45,403 bases of DNA. Origin: Cytophagales bacterium. Lineage in GTDB: Bacteria; Bacteroidota; Bacteroidia; Cytophagales; Cytophagaceae. The translations under genes were made by a program, and so were the position numbers. Every line of letters starts with the position of its first letter. The first letter of the stretch is position 1. The stretch is taken from the NCBI GenBank assembly GCA_004294225.1, contig REBA01000024.1, positions 1 through 45,403 on the forward strand, read 5' to 3'. Shown piece by piece: positions 1-11,360 of the stretch. Below the pieces are notes generated by a model. That model searched no databases, was not told the DNA's origin, and was given only the letters and a program-made list of their open reading frames with translations.

Positions 1-95
1 CACGAAATCAAAAATTACCTTTAGGTGTAGTGCACACTCAAAAAAATAAAGCATTGATAACCAATAAATAAAGTCTTACAGGTGTCAAACTCAGG

Positions 96-130
96 AAAAG
101 TTTAGAGCGTCGCAACGCTCTGAACTTTTT
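96..130 (-). terminator. Hairpin terminator after gltD
   Basis: A 14-bp stem (AAAAGTTTAGAGCG at 96-109 with CGCTCTGAACTTTT at 116-129, one G-U pair) closes a 6-nt loop. Its A/T-rich base gives a U-run in either direction. It lies about 25 bases past the gltD stop, so it most likely ends the gltBD transcript. It could also stop readthrough from the left. I see no gene in bases 1-95. Confidence 0.8.
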
Positions 131-153
131 ACTAGGAACTAAAAATCAAATAT

Positions 154-1629
154 TTACTCTACTACACTAAGTATAGACACATCCTTAGATTCTAATTTTG
201 AAGAACCCATAAGGAACAAATCTACATTTCTTGCAGCTTCTCTACCTTCCGAAATTGCCCATACTACTAAAGATTGTCCTCTTCTCATATCGCCAGCAGC
301 GAATACATTATTGACAGAAGTTTGGTATTTTTCATTGCATTTAACATTACCTCTTTCGTCTAAATCTAATCCGAAGTCCGAAATCATACCAGAATGTTGA
401 GGATGAACGAAACCAATAGCTAAAAGAGCTAATTCACAAGGAATTATTCGCTCAGTGCCAGAAATTTCTTGGTATTTAGGCAATTTCCCTTCTTCTGTAG
501 TTACCCATCCCATCTCGGCTACTCTTAATCCAGTAAGGTTTCCTTCTTCATCTCCTACAAATTCTTTGGTAGCTATTGCCCAATTTCTATCGCAACCTTC
601 TTCATGAGAAGTAGAAGTACGCAAAATCATAGGCCAGTTAGGCCAAGGCATAGTATCATTTCTTTCTAAAGGAGGTTTTGGCATTACTTCAATTTGGGTA
701 ACAGATTTTGCTTTATGCCTATTAGATGTTCCAACACAATCTGAACCAGTATCTCCACCACCGATTACAAGCACATTCTTCCCTGTTGCCATTATTGACA
801 CATCAGGATTTATAGTTTTACCATTTACTCTATCGTTTTGTTGAGAAAGAAAATGCATTGCAAAATATACTCCTTTTAGATTCCTACCAATAATTGGCAA
901 GTCTCTAGGTACAGTAGAACCACCTGTTAGAAGAATAGCATCGAATTCTGATTGAAGGTCTTTTACTTTAATATTTTCACCAACATTTGCATTGGTTTTA
1001 AATATCACACCTTCCTCTTCCATAACTTTCATTCTGCGATCGATTACCCATTTCTCTAATTTGAAATCAGGAATGCCGTATCTTAGTAAGCCACCAATTC
1101 TTTCTGATCTCTCAAAAAGGGTAACAGTATGACCAGCTTTATTAAGCTGAGCAGCGGCAGCTAATCCAGCAGGGCCAGAACCAACAATTGCTACTTTTTT
1201 GCCTGTTCTTACCAAAGGAGGTTTAGCTTTGATATAACCTCTTTCAAAAGCAACTTCAGCAATATTTTTCTCAATTTCTTCAATGGCTACTGCAGGTTTG
1301 TTGATTCCCAATACGCAAGAAGCTTCACATGGAGCTGGGCAGATTCTACCAGTAAATTCTGGAAAGTTATTAGTAGAAAACAAAATTTCTGCTGCTTCTT
1401 CCCAATTTCCTTCATATACTGCGTCGTTAAATTCTGGAATAATATTACCAAGTGGGCAACCACTATGACAGAATGGAACTCCACAATTCATGCATCTTGC
1501 AGCTTGTGTCTGAACTTTTTCCTTTTCAAAAGGTTGATATAATTCTTGGTAATCACCAGTTCTTTCTTTGGGGTCTCTTTTCTTTGGCAATTCTCTGCCA
1601 TATTCAATAAATCCTGTAGGCTTACCCAT
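154..1629 (-). CDS. gltD: Glutamate synthase, small (beta) subunit
   Basis: This is the NADPH-oxidising subunit of glutamate synthase. It passes electrons from NADPH through FAD and Fe-S clusters to the large subunit, which makes two glutamates from glutamine and 2-oxoglutarate. The 491-residue length is normal. Cysteines C46, C49, C54, C58 and C97, C101, C105 form the N-terminal Fe-S region. [11 protein letters not shown] dinucleotide-binding motif follows near residue 150 (FAD), and GGGDTGSD near 290 marks the NADPH site. The C-terminal [16 protein letters not shown] is typical of the family. The start codon overlaps the end of gltB by 8 bases, so the two are co-transcribed and probably translationally coupled. 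Confidence 0.97.
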   Translation of the reverse strand: MGKPTGFIEYGRELPKKRDPKERTGDYQELYQPFEKEKVQTQAARCMNCGVPFCHSGCPLGNIIPEFNDAVYEGNWEEAAEILFSTNNFPEFTGRICPAPCEASCVLGINKPAVAIEEIEKNIAEVAFERGYIKAKPPLVRTGKKVAIVGSGPAGLAAAAQLNKAGHTVTLFERSERIGGLLRYGIPDFKLEKWVIDRRMKVMEEEGVIFKTNANVGENIKVKDLQSEFDAILLTGGSTVPRDLPIIGRNLKGVYFAMHFLSQQNDRVNGKTINPDVSIMATGKNVLVIGGGDTGSDCVGTSNRHKAKSVTQIEVMPKPPLERNDTMPWPNWPMILRTSTSHEEGCDRNWAIATKEFVGDEEGNLTGLRVAEMGWVTTEEGKLPKYQEISGTERIIPCELALLAIGFVHPQHSGMISDFGLDLDERGNVKCNEKYQTSVNNVFAAGDMRRGQSLVVWAISEGREAARNVDLFLMGSSKLESKDVSILSVVE

Positions 1630-4600
1630 GTATTAATACCTCCTTGTTTCCTGTTTGGTTTAGTTCTTGTTTTCTTTTTAATAATACTGCCTTATAATCT
1701 GTAGGCATTACTTTTACAAAGTTCTTAATTTGGTTATCCCAATCCGAAAGAATTTTATTTGCCACATCACTATTGGTAAATTCTTTATGATTAGATATTA
1801 ATGTCTTAAGAGTAGATTTGTCTTCATCCTCTAATTCTTCTAATGCTACCATTTCCATATTGCATCTACTTGCAAATTGACTATCTGAATCGCTTTGGTA
1901 AACATAAGCTACCCCTCCACTCATACCTGCTGCAAAGTTTCTTCCCGTTTCTCCAAGAATTACAGCAATTCCTCCTGTCATGTATTCGCAACCATGGTCT
2001 CCAATTCCTTCTACTACCGCTGTGGCACCAGAATTTCTCACACAAAATCTTTCTCCTGCCATTCCTCTGATATAAGCGTCTCCAGAGGTTGCACCATAGA
2101 AAGCCACATTACCTACAATAATGTTTTCATTAGCTACAAACTTTGCTCTTTTTGAAGGGTAAAGTATAAGTCTTGCACCAGATAGTCCTTTACCAAAGTA
2201 ATCGTTGGCTTCTCCTTCTAGTTCAAATTTAATTCCTGATGCGTTGAATGCTCCAAAGCTTTGACCAGCACTACCTGTAAATTTAGCATGAATAGTTCCC
2301 AAAGGTAATCCTTTGCCTTTGTAAGCTTTTGATATCTCATGAGACAGCATTGTACCCACAGACCTATTTAGGTTATTAATTGGGTAGTCAAGAGTTACCT
2401 TTTGTTGATTGATCAATGCAGGTTGGCTATCTTTAATTAAGGTTAAGTCAAGGATATCTTCTAAACCATGGTCTTGTAAATCTGTTTGATATAATCCTTC
2501 CTCTGCACCAGAGGTTTCTTTATAAAGTACTCTTGAGAGATCAATAGTTTTAAGTTTCCAATTAGAAACATCTTTACGCATTTCTAATTTATCTACCCTT
2601 CCTACCATTTCATTAATGGTTCTGAAGCCAAGTTCAGCCATAATTTCTCTAAGTTCTGAGGCTAAGAAGGTAAATAGATTTACTACGTGTTCTGGTTTAC
2701 CAGTAAATAATGCTCTAAGTTCTTTGTTCTGAGTAGCTACTCCTACTGGGCAGGTATTAAGATGACATTTTCTCATCATGATACAGCCAGCAGTTACAAG
2801 AGCGGCAGTGGCTACACCAAATTCCTCTGCACCTAGTAATATAGCTATTGCCAAATCCCTACCAGTTTTCATCTGACCATCTGCCTGAACAGCAATTCTA
2901 CTTCTTAGTTTATTTTTTACGAGCGTTTGATGGGTCTCAGAGAGTCCAAGTTCCCAAGGCAATCCAGCATGTCTAATTGAGCTAATAGGAGAAGCTCCTG
3001 TGCCTCCATCATGTCCTGAGATTAAGACATGGTCAGAATGAGCTTTAGCAACACCAGCGGCAATGGTTCCCACACCAGCCTCAGAAACTAATTTCACACT
3101 TATTCTAGCGTTAGGATTTGCGTTTTTTAAATCTGAAATAAGTTGTGCTAAATCTTCAATAGAATAAATATCATGATGAGGTGGGGGAGATATCAGACCA
3201 ACACCTGGGGTAGAATGCCTTACTCTACCAATCCATTCATCTACTTTATGACCAGGTAATTGACCCCCTTCACCAGGCTTTGCCCCTTGTGCCATTTTAA
3301 TTTGCAATTCAATCGCATTGGTCAGGTAATAGCTAGTAACTCCAAATCTTCCAGATGCCACTTGTTTGATTGCAGATCTTTCCCAATCTCCATTTTCTTT
3401 TCTTTCAAATCTGATTTCATCTTCTCCACCTTCTCCACAATTGCTTTTACCTCCTATTCTATTCATTGCTATAGCAAGTGTGCTATGAGCTTCATGAGAA
3501 ATAGAACCAAAAGACATTGCTCCTGTAGCAAACCTTTTAAAGATAGACTCAATAGATTCTACCTCTTCTAAAGGAATAGATTCTGTGTCTGATTTGAATT
3601 TTAAAAGTCCTCTTAGAGTACAAGCTTTTACACTTTGGTCATTGACTAATTTTGAATATTTTTTGAATAACTGATAGTCATTTGTCTTTGTTGAGTGTTG
3701 GAGCAAATGAATAGTTTGAGGGTTGAACAAATGATATTCTCCTCTTCTTTTCCATTGATATACACCTCCTACTTCCAGTTTTGGATTTACAACTGGTATG
3801 CTTGGGTAAGCTACTTGATGTTTAATAAGTATCTCTTTAGCAATATCATCTAATTTTAATCCTCCAATTCTTGATACTGTTCCTGTAAAATATTTGTCTA
3901 TTACTTCTGAATTAATTCCTAAGGCTTCAAATATTTGGGCACCTTGATAGGATTGCAAAGTAGAGATACCCATTTTAGAGAATACTTTTAGTAATCCATC
4001 ATTGATGGCTTTGGTATAGTTATAGAATAACTTATCAATAGAAATATTAGTGTCTATTTCGCTTTCTTTTTGAAGCTGAACAATACTTTCGAATGCTAAA
4101 TAAGGATTGACGGCGGAAGCTCCAAAACTGATAAGTGTCGCAAAATGGTGAACTTCCCAGGCATCTCCTGATTCTACTACAATACCTACTTTACCTCTAA
4201 GACCTTTTTTAATCAAGTGGTGATGTATTGCCGAGGTGGCTAATAGGGTAGGAATTGGAGCATGACTACTATCTATAGCTCTGTCAGAAATAAGAATTAT
4301 GGAAAAACCATCTTCTACTGCATCAGCAGCATATTGACATATCCTATTTAAAGCTTTTTCTAGAGCTCCTGCACTTCCATCTGCTTTGAAGAAAGCACTG
4401 ATGGTCTTTGTGTGAAAATGGGATTGGTCTAAATATCTTAATTTCTCTAAATCAGTATTGTTTAGCACTGGTTGATTCAATTCAACCATTCTACAATGAA
4501 GAGGAGATTCATCTAACAAATTCAACGAACCACCAACATAAGAAACCAATGACATTACCAAACGCTCTCTTATAGGGTCGATAGGTGGATTGGTTACTTG

Positions 4601-6184
4601 TGCGAACAATTGCTTAAAATAACTAGACAAATGTTGACTCTGATCAGATAATATAGCAAGTGGCGTATCTGTACCCATAGAACCTATTGGCTCTTTTCCT
4701 GTTTCAGCCATTTCACTAATGATGATTTTTAAATCTTCTTTAGTATATCCAAAAGCTTGCTGTTTTCTTAAAAGAGTATGTTCATCTGGCTGATAGAATT
4801 CGCCTGGAGGTTGTGGCAACTCTTTAATTTTAATCTTATTCTTTAGCCATTCTTGATAGGGCTGTCTAGTACAGATTTCTGATTTTAGTTCCTCATCACT
4901 AATAATTCTGCCTTTTTCAAGATCAGCAACAAACATTTTACCTGGTTGCAAACGACCTTTTTTAACAATCTTTGCTTGATCTACTTCAATAACTCCCGCT
5001 TCTGATGCCATAATGATGACATCATCATCGGTAACTATATATCTTGAGGGCCTTAATCCATTTCTATCCAAAGTAGCCCCAACAATTTTTCCATCTGTAA
5101 ATGATATAGAAGCAGGACCATCCCAAGGTTCCATTAAAGTTGCATGGTATTCGTAGAAAGCATGCTTTTCAGGAGACATTTCTTTGTTTCCATCCCAAGC
5201 TTCTGGAATAAGCATCATCATTACATGAGGTAATGAACGACCGCTTAAAACCAATAACTCTACAGCATTGTCTAAGTTAGCAGAATCTGATTGGGTGATA
5301 TCGCAGATAGGCGTAATCATCTCGATTTCTTCTCTTGTAAAATATTTAGAAGTAAGACCCGCTTCTTGGGCTTTCATCCAGTTTACATTTCCTTTTACAG
5401 TATTGATTTCCCCATTATGGGCAATGTATCTGAAAGGTTGAGCTAAACGAAATGAAGGGAAAGTGTTGGTAGAGAACCTAGAATGAACTACAGCTAATGC
5501 CGAAACAACTCCTTTTTGTCTCAAGTCAGGAAAATATTGACGAACTTGAGCAGTTGTAAACTGTCCTTTATAAGTTATGGTTTTATAGGATAAACTTGCA
5601 ATATGAAAAGAGTTATTAATATCCTTCACATGCAAACTGTAGGTGTCTCTTACAATACGTGTAGTGTAATTCCTAAGAATAAACAACTTGCGTTCAAAGG
5701 TATCAGCATCTTTTACATCATCTGACCTCTTTATAAAAACTTGCTCCATCAAAGGTTCTACAGATAAAGCACTTGGTCCGATAGGAGAATTATCTGTAGG
5801 TAGTTTTCTGTAACCAAGAAGAGTCATTCCTAATTTTTCAATATTTCTATTGAGTATTGCTCTGCATTCTTCTCGTAATTTTTGATCTTGAGGAAAAAAT
5901 ACAGTCCCTACTCCATAATGACCAAAAGCAGGTAATTTGAACCCAAGCTTGACACACTCGTCTACAAAAAATTCGTGTGGAACTTGAATCAATATTCCTG
6001 CACCGTCTCCTGTATTGCTTTCACAACCACAAGCTCCTCGGTGTTCCATACGCTCTAGCATGCTTAAAGCATTTTCAACGATGTCATGGTTTTTTTTGCC
6101 TTTTAAATTTGCAACAAAGCCAATACCGCATGAGTCATGCTCGAAACTTGAGTCGTATAATCCTTGGTTATTTAGTTTAGTCAT
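1622..6184 (-). CDS. gltB: Glutamate synthase, large (alpha) subunit
   Basis: This is the large subunit of NADPH-dependent glutamate synthase, a cytoplasmic enzyme of ammonium assimilation. At 1520 residues it is full length. The N-terminal class II amidotransferase domain has its nucleophile at C19 (HDSCGIGF), exposed after removal of a short propeptide. A central domain and the FMN-binding synthase domain follow ([12 protein letters not shown], then [11 protein letters not shown]). The 3Fe-4S cysteines are C1134, C1140 and C1145 (CxxxxxCxxxxC in the segment ending CPVGVATQ). The C-terminal GXGXG beta-helix domain has glycine-rich repeats ([17 protein letters not shown]). It is the first gene of a two-gene operon with gltD. 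Confidence 0.97.
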   Translation of the reverse strand: MTKLNNQGLYDSSFEHDSCGIGFVANLKGKKNHDIVENALSMLERMEHRGACGCESNTGDGAGILIQVPHEFFVDECVKLGFKLPAFGHYGVGTVFFPQDQKLREECRAILNRNIEKLGMTLLGYRKLPTDNSPIGPSALSVEPLMEQVFIKRSDDVKDADTFERKLFILRNYTTRIVRDTYSLHVKDINNSFHIASLSYKTITYKGQFTTAQVRQYFPDLRQKGVVSALAVVHSRFSTNTFPSFRLAQPFRYIAHNGEINTVKGNVNWMKAQEAGLTSKYFTREEIEMITPICDITQSDSANLDNAVELLVLSGRSLPHVMMMLIPEAWDGNKEMSPEKHAFYEYHATLMEPWDGPASISFTDGKIVGATLDRNGLRPSRYIVTDDDVIIMASEAGVIEVDQAKIVKKGRLQPGKMFVADLEKGRIISDEELKSEICTRQPYQEWLKNKIKIKELPQPPGEFYQPDEHTLLRKQQAFGYTKEDLKIIISEMAETGKEPIGSMGTDTPLAILSDQSQHLSSYFKQLFAQVTNPPIDPIRERLVMSLVSYVGGSLNLLDESPLHCRMVELNQPVLNNTDLEKLRYLDQSHFHTKTISAFFKADGSAGALEKALNRICQYAADAVEDGFSIILISDRAIDSSHAPIPTLLATSAIHHHLIKKGLRGKVGIVVESGDAWEVHHFATLISFGASAVNPYLAFESIVQLQKESEIDTNISIDKLFYNYTKAINDGLLKVFSKMGISTLQSYQGAQIFEALGINSEVIDKYFTGTVSRIGGLKLDDIAKEILIKHQVAYPSIPVVNPKLEVGGVYQWKRRGEYHLFNPQTIHLLQHSTKTNDYQLFKKYSKLVNDQSVKACTLRGLLKFKSDTESIPLEEVESIESIFKRFATGAMSFGSISHEAHSTLAIAMNRIGGKSNCGEGGEDEIRFERKENGDWERSAIKQVASGRFGVTSYYLTNAIELQIKMAQGAKPGEGGQLPGHKVDEWIGRVRHSTPGVGLISPPPHHDIYSIEDLAQLISDLKNANPNARISVKLVSEAGVGTIAAGVAKAHSDHVLISGHDGGTGASPISSIRHAGLPWELGLSETHQTLVKNKLRSRIAVQADGQMKTGRDLAIAILLGAEEFGVATAALVTAGCIMMRKCHLNTCPVGVATQNKELRALFTGKPEHVVNLFTFLASELREIMAELGFRTINEMVGRVDKLEMRKDVSNWKLKTIDLSRVLYKETSGAEEGLYQTDLQDHGLEDILDLTLIKDSQPALINQQKVTLDYPINNLNRSVGTMLSHEISKAYKGKGLPLGTIHAKFTGSAGQSFGAFNASGIKFELEGEANDYFGKGLSGARLILYPSKRAKFVANENIIVGNVAFYGATSGDAYIRGMAGERFCVRNSGATAVVEGIGDHGCEYMTGGIAVILGETGRNFAAGMSGGVAYVYQSDSDSQFASRCNMEMVALEELEDEDKSTLKTLISNHKEFTNSDVANKILSDWDNQIKNFVKVMPTDYKAVLLKRKQELNQTGNKEVLIHG
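1638..1645 (-). promoter_or_regulatory. Strong Shine-Dalgarno for gltD inside gltB
   Basis: On the minus strand the sequence AAGGAGGT ends 8 bases before the gltD ATG, inside the last codons of gltB. It is a full complement to the 16S rRNA 3' end. Shine-Dalgarno use is generally weak in Bacteroidota, so this site stands out. It supports the chosen gltD start. Confidence 0.6.
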
Positions 6185-6660
6185 TAATTTAATTTTTTGT
6201 AAAATTCTAAGATGTTTACTATAAACTATTTGAGATATAAAATATAATTCTCAATTAATTTCCTACTCTTTTTTTTGATTAAAAACAGTATTATTTGGTT
6301 TAAAACACAATTTTTCATCAAAAAACTTAATGTAAATTTAATATAAATTACTAAAAAAAATAATCTGTTAAACCTACAAATTGAATCGAATTATTATAAT
6401 TATAAAAATAATGCAATAATTAATAAATTTATGAATATTAAATTTTCCTCTTAACTTAAATTAGCTAATAATTCTAAAAAAGTCTATTTTTATATTCAAT
6501 ATTTCTAAACTGAAACTTAAATTTTCAAAATTTAATAACTGTCTATAACATTATGTTCAGATTTTGAATTACATTTAATTTGCTGAAAAGATTGTATAAA
6601 TTTCTTTTTTAATTGAAGTATAACATTGTCATTGAATATTGATTAATAAATTTTTGAATT
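6185..6660. other. AT-rich divergent spacer, gltB / TPR-CHAT gene
   Basis: These 476 bases separate two divergent genes, so they should hold both promoters. The DNA is extremely A+T-rich and has no plausible coding frame. I searched both strands for an exact TAnnTTTG box close to either start and found none I would defend. There is no RNA gene or clear hairpin. Confidence 0.6.
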
Positions 6661-9492
6661 ATGTTGAAGTATTTTTTTCTTGTATTCGGTATTTCTTTTC
6701 CCTTTTTAGTTTTCAGTCAAAATAATTTAGGAAAGGATGTTTTTGATAATCTAGCAAGCAAAGAAAATTTAGAAAAATTAAAATCTTCTCTTTTAGAGAA
6801 AATGTCATCATCTAGGAGCGAATACGATGATGCTAGCTTCAATTACGCTGTATCATTAAGTGATAATGCTGGTTTGTATGAAAATGAGGATCGATTTAAA
6901 AGAAATCAAAAAATAATTTTCGAAGCTGTCAAATTAGCAAGTGGTTTAAAAAACAGTGCTAAAGAAGACGCCTCCAATATGAATGAAGCTGGAGAAATGT
7001 TGTATGCCTCCAATAAGTACAAATTGGCAGAAGAAGCTTTCAGAAGTTCAATAAAATTATTTGAGGCAAATAATCTAACCAAAGATCCTGTATATGCTTT
7101 AGTATTAGGAAATCTTGGCTTATTATATCATACTACTGGAAGATATACTTTAGCCCAAAAATTTACGGATAGTTGCTTGAATCTAAGGCACAAAATCCTT
7201 CCATTTGAAAGTTCGCCAATAGCAGCCTCTATCAATAATCAAGCTGTCTTGTTAAAAGATATGGGAAACTATAACGAAGCGATGGAGAAAATAGAAGAAG
7301 CGTTAAGAATTAATGAGAAAGCTTTAAGTAAAAAAAGTATTCCCTATGCACTTTCATTGAATAACCAAGCCATGATAATGTTAGCGATGGGAAGAAATGA
7401 TGATGCAGAAGTAAAGCTTCAGGAATCCTTGTCTATTGCGTCGGAGACTTTAAAGGAAAAATCTACCAATTATAGTCGACTGATGATTAACCTTGCGGTT
7501 TTGTATCAGCTCAATAATAGACTTCAGGATGCAGAAGTAATTTATCAGAAAGTAATCAAACAAAAAGAAAAGAAATTTGGTACTAATCACCCAGATTACG
7601 CTCATTGTTTAAATCTTCTTGCTTCCTTATATATGGATATGGGAAAAGAAAAATTCTCAGAAGCAGAGGCTTTGTTAAAAAAATCTGTTGCTATTTTTAA
7701 GAAAATATTTGGAGATACCCACCCATCTTATGCATCAGCAATTTCAAACCTTGGAAATTATTATAGAATCTCAGGCAAGCTATCAGATGCAGAACCTTTA
7801 TTAAGATCTGCTTTAGAAATTAGAAAAACAGAACTTGGAGAAGATCACCCTGACTATATAGTATCTCTTGAAAGTATAGGCTTATTGCTTTGGCAACAAG
7901 GCAAGAATATAGATGCTGCTAAGAATTTAAAAGAATCTGCCGAAAAAACCATAAAAGAAATTGACTTGTATTTTACACCATTAAGTGAGATAGAGAAGAC
8001 CAAATTTTGGGATAAAATAAAACCAAGAATTCATCGCTTTAATTCTTTTGCAATTCATGTGCGTAAATCCCAACCTAGTTTAGCATTTGATATGTATAAT
8101 TACCAGTTGATTACAAAAGCCTTGATATTGAATTCTACTAATAATGTAAAAAATCAAATCCTACAAAGCAAAGATATAGAGCTTATCAAAAGATATTACG
8201 AATGGTTAGATGCTAAAGAAAACCTCGCTAGACTTTACACCTTGTCTAAACAACAACTTAAAGAAGAAAGTATCAATATAGATTCTTTAGAAAACATTGC
8301 AAACGCTAGAGAAAGAGAGCTTTCAGTAAAGTCTGCATTCTTTGCAAAAGGGTATGGGAAATCTAAGATTACTTATAAAAACATCGTTGAGAAACTTAAC
8401 CCTGAAGAAGCAGCAATAGAAATATTTCAATTACAGAGGTTTCACCATATACTTACTGACTCTGTTCAGTATGTAGCACTTATTCTTTCTAAAGACAAAT
8501 CGGCAGGAGGTTTAGAGGTTGTGCTGATGCAAAATGGTGGCGAGATGGAGAAAAAATATTACAACTATTATAAAAATGCTATAAAACAAAAGTTAGTTGA
8601 TGAACATTCCTACAAGCATTATTGGGAAAGAATAGAAAAACACCTTGCCAATAAGAAAACTATTTATCTTTCCTTAGATGGAATTTTTAATCAAATTAAT
8701 TTATCAGCCCTTTTAACTCCTTCTGGAGCATATTTAATTGACCAAAAAAACCTTGTTATACTAACAAATACTAAAGAAATCATTGATTTAAAACAAGCAT
8801 CTGTATTGGAAAATAAGAATCCTGCAATTTTAGTAGGTTATCCATTGTATGGAAGCAGAGGAACAGTAGAAAGGCTGCCTGGAACAAAATTAGAAATCGA
8901 AACAATCAAAAAAGTATTGGCTACCAAATACCAAACCAATTCATGGCTTCAAGAAGAAGCAACTGAAGATAATGTAAAGAACGTAAAGAATCCTAGTATT
9001 TTACATATAGCAACACATGGATTTTTTATACCTGAAGTTACTGAAAGCAAAGCGGAGAAAGCTTTTGGAATAGCATTAGATAAATCAATAAAGAACCCAT
9101 TACTTAGATCGGGATTACTTTTTGTAGACGCAGAGAAAGTAATGGCAGGGAAATCTGAAAATGGAATCCTTACTGCTTATGAAATTAGCAACATGGATTT
9201 GACTAGTACTTCCATTGTAGTATTAAGTGCATGCGAGACAGGTCTTGGAGACGTGAAAAATGGAGAAGGTGTGTATGGTATGCAACGAGCATTTAGAATA
9301 GCTGGTGCAGAAACAATCATTATGAGCTTGTGGAAAGTTAATGATGCTTCTACACAAGAACTAATGAGTAAATTTTACAAAAACTATATCAGCTCTGGAA
9401 ATAAACAAAAAGCTTTTAAAGAAGCCCAAATTTCACTAAGAGAGAAATATAAAGAACCCTATTATTGGGGAGCTTTTGTGATGGTAGAATAA
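6661..9492 (+). CDS. Exported TPR-repeat protein with CHAT protease domain
   Basis: This 943-residue protein starts with a signal peptide (MLKYFFLVFGISFPFLVFSQ), so it probably acts in the periplasm or at the cell surface. Residues about 80-430 are tandem tetratricopeptide repeats (for example GNYNEAMEKIEEALRINEKAL). The region to about 560 is helical. The last 350 residues are a CHAT (caspase HetF-associated) domain with the expected dyad, H786 in HIATHGFF and C858 in LSACETG, ending in the conserved YYWGAFV. CHAT domains are caspase-like cysteine peptidases. The substrate is unknown. It stands alone: the downstream genes are convergent and no obvious target gene is adjacent. The domain call is firm; the biological role is open. 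Confidence 0.9.
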   Translation: MLKYFFLVFGISFPFLVFSQNNLGKDVFDNLASKENLEKLKSSLLEKMSSSRSEYDDASFNYAVSLSDNAGLYENEDRFKRNQKIIFEAVKLASGLKNSAKEDASNMNEAGEMLYASNKYKLAEEAFRSSIKLFEANNLTKDPVYALVLGNLGLLYHTTGRYTLAQKFTDSCLNLRHKILPFESSPIAASINNQAVLLKDMGNYNEAMEKIEEALRINEKALSKKSIPYALSLNNQAMIMLAMGRNDDAEVKLQESLSIASETLKEKSTNYSRLMINLAVLYQLNNRLQDAEVIYQKVIKQKEKKFGTNHPDYAHCLNLLASLYMDMGKEKFSEAEALLKKSVAIFKKIFGDTHPSYASAISNLGNYYRISGKLSDAEPLLRSALEIRKTELGEDHPDYIVSLESIGLLLWQQGKNIDAAKNLKESAEKTIKEIDLYFTPLSEIEKTKFWDKIKPRIHRFNSFAIHVRKSQPSLAFDMYNYQLITKALILNSTNNVKNQILQSKDIELIKRYYEWLDAKENLARLYTLSKQQLKEESINIDSLENIANARERELSVKSAFFAKGYGKSKITYKNIVEKLNPEEAAIEIFQLQRFHHILTDSVQYVALILSKDKSAGGLEVVLMQNGGEMEKKYYNYYKNAIKQKLVDEHSYKHYWERIEKHLANKKTIYLSLDGIFNQINLSALLTPSGAYLIDQKNLVILTNTKEIIDLKQASVLENKNPAILVGYPLYGSRGTVERLPGTKLEIETIKKVLATKYQTNSWLQEEATEDNVKNVKNPSILHIATHGFFIPEVTESKAEKAFGIALDKSIKNPLLRSGLLFVDAEKVMAGKSENGILTAYEISNMDLTSTSIVVLSACETGLGDVKNGEGVYGMQRAFRIAGAETIIMSLWKVNDASTQELMSKFYKNYISSGNKQKAFKEAQISLREKYKEPYYWGAFVMVE

Positions 9493-9507
9493 TAGAAAAT
9501 ATAATAA

Positions 9508-10245
9508 CTAATCTTCATTTTTTACCATTACTTTTATTTTATTCATCAGTTCCTTATACAAAACAGGATGGTCTGATTGTTTGGAGATAGTCAAAGACGC
9601 AGAATCCTCAGTATTTAATTCCGATAATAACTGAAAATAATCAATGTTAAGATGAACATAAAAATTATTTTGAGGCAAAATAGTTATACTTTGTGAATTA
9701 CTTTTAAAAGTACATAAAGGCAAATCAGCTCCTATATTCAGTTGAAAAGGAAGTTTTCTTTGCTTAGACTTCTGATACCATAGTCCTTCAAAATTTACAA
9801 AAATTGCTTCTTCCCCAATAAGCATACTCGGACTTGTAATGAATTTCTTTGAATTTTCTTCTTTATAACTAAATCCAATTTCAAACGCCACAGCCCTATA
9901 ATTACCAGCTATTACCCTACCTGTATTATAAACTTTATTGTATTGCTCAATCAATATAGGTGACCCATCCACTTTGGTTTCAGTGCCATCGCTTTTAAGT
10001 AATCTTATATTAGATATATATATTCTTGCAGATTTTACCCAAATAGTATCTCCAGAAGCCATAAAATAAGCAGAATCAAGAGTTTTTATGTCTTCTTTTC
10101 CAATTTTGCTATGTATATGAAGTGATAAAGAACCCTTATTTGAATTAGAATCTGCATCTTCATTTGGCAATACTGTTTGTTTGTTTTCGCAACCATTAAG
10201 AATGAAGAATATTGATAAAATTAATATTGCAATTGTATTTTTCAT
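9508..10245 (-). CDS. MbnP-like lipoprotein (putative copper binding)
   Basis: This 245-residue lipoprotein has the lipobox LNGC at residues 16-19. It resembles the MbnP family, named from methanobactin clusters where the protein works in periplasmic copper uptake. Family-like features are the start of the mature part (GSLSLHIHSKIG), the segment VWVKSARIYISNIRLLKSDG-type (seen here as SARIYISNIRLL), and FVNFEGLWYQ. I infer metal binding from the family and from the neighbouring Met/His-rich gene; no measured ligand set is visible. It is the last gene of a three-gene minus-strand set, 13 bases after the preceding gene. The usual di-haem partner MbnH is not encoded here. Confidence 0.75.
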   Translation of the reverse strand: MKNTIAILILSIFFILNGCENKQTVLPNEDADSNSNKGSLSLHIHSKIGKEDIKTLDSAYFMASGDTIWVKSARIYISNIRLLKSDGTETKVDGSPILIEQYNKVYNTGRVIAGNYRAVAFEIGFSYKEENSKKFITSPSMLIGEEAIFVNFEGLWYQKSKQRKLPFQLNIGADLPLCTFKSNSQSITILPQNNFYVHLNIDYFQLLSELNTEDSASLTISKQSDHPVLYKELMNKIKVMVKNED

Positions 10246-10258
10246 TGTTATTTAATTT

Positions 10259-11320
10259 TTAAAACATGATTTGCCAACCAAAGTACCCAAAGAGTTTTCT
10301 ATGCATTTGTATCCCTTGCCAATGCTGAGTTATTGGTATAGCTAGCTCAATAGAAAGTCTATGCTGTTTTATAAAAAAATTGACTCCATAATGTATATTC
10401 AATAGATTACCCCCATAGTTTTTTGAGTTGGCAGCGGGTTCTGCTAGTTCAAATAAACTATTGTCTTTCCCTTTAATGGTTCCAATATATAAATATTCCG
10501 CCTTTATTGATGTGCTCAGCCAATCGGTGATGAGATATGCTGCCCATGAATTAACAGATAATTCATTGCCTAATCGGTAAGTCAATACATTGTCATTAGC
10601 TCTAATGATATAATTTATCTGTGCTCCTAGATTCCATTTATTTATTTTATATAAATAGCTAAGGCTAGGTAAAACTTCAAAAGAGCCACTTCCTAGTTGC
10701 ATCATATAAGGCATACGTAATGGGTATAGAGATTTATGCCCTTCTTTTTTAATGCTTCCACTAGGAATGCTAAGCCCAAGACTGCCTATAAGATCATGTC
10801 TAGAATTATTGATTAAAGAATATAAAGCATATATTTTAGTGTCACCTAGCCCTGTACTTTTCATATGGTGATTATGGCTATGCGATTCATCATTATTATG
10901 AGTGTGACCTGATTCATTTTCTGGCATAATCATAGACATATTGGAATAATTAAAATTCAACATACTCATAATGGTAAATTTATCGCTTAAGCCTACCATA
11001 ATCATAATCATGTGCATTTGCATATTCATGTGCTCTGCACCCATCAAATAGTTATCAAATAATTTTGTTTCTGAAATTCTTTTACCTTGAAGATAATTAC
11101 CTTCCATATGCATTGTCATTGCTCTATATGCAAACATCCACTTCCCTTTTGGATGAACATGGCTTATCATTGTACTCAATGGAGAGATATCTTTTTGGCA
11201 AAGACAATGGCTACAATTCAATGATTTTAAGCCTAAGGAATCAGGAATTTGGGCTTTGAGTTGAATAGCAATAATAAGCACTGCCATTATTGGCATAGTA
11301 CTCTTGATGAATAACTTCAT
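10259..11320 (-). CDS. Met/His-rich outer-membrane protein, putative metal transporter
   Basis: This 353-residue protein has an N-terminal signal peptide (cleavage near IQLKAQ). The early mature part holds a CSHCLC cysteine cluster. A long stretch is very rich in methionine and histidine: MTMHMEGN, then AEHMNMQMHMIMIM, then a loop with HTHNNDESHSHNHH. The second half alternates like a beta-barrel (for example GLGDTKIYALYSL, then LGSLGLSIPSG-type strands) and ends in aromatic W-Q-I-M-F. It resembles the transporter family grouped with PF13557. Met and His ligands suggest Cu(I)/Cu(II), and this fits the flanking MbnP-like and CNGKC genes. The copper role is inference; an outer-membrane location is likely. 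Confidence 0.7.
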   Translation of the reverse strand: MKLFIKSTMPIMAVLIIAIQLKAQIPDSLGLKSLNCSHCLCQKDISPLSTMISHVHPKGKWMFAYRAMTMHMEGNYLQGKRISETKLFDNYLMGAEHMNMQMHMIMIMVGLSDKFTIMSMLNFNYSNMSMIMPENESGHTHNNDESHSHNHHMKSTGLGDTKIYALYSLINNSRHDLIGSLGLSIPSGSIKKEGHKSLYPLRMPYMMQLGSGSFEVLPSLSYLYKINKWNLGAQINYIIRANDNVLTYRLGNELSVNSWAAYLITDWLSTSIKAEYLYIGTIKGKDNSLFELAEPAANSKNYGGNLLNIHYGVNFFIKQHRLSIELAIPITQHWQGIQMHRKLFGYFGWQIMF

Positions 11321-11360
11321 AAATTGACTGAATAAATTTTAGTAAAAGAATTGATGGATT

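Noticed and set aside
131..145. CTAGGAACT near the gltD terminator as another IS remnant
   Set aside because: Only nine bases match the IS end. In a 45-kb A+T-rich window this is expected by chance.
3260..3571. 103-codon open frame on the plus strand inside gltB
   Set aside because: It lies wholly antisense to a well-supported gltB reading frame and resembles no protein family.
6661..9492. TPR-CHAT gene as part of a type III-E CRISPR (Craspase) system
   Set aside because: Craspase TPR-CHAT proteins lie next to a large fused effector and a CRISPR array. No repeat-spacer array or effector is present, and this protein has a signal peptide.
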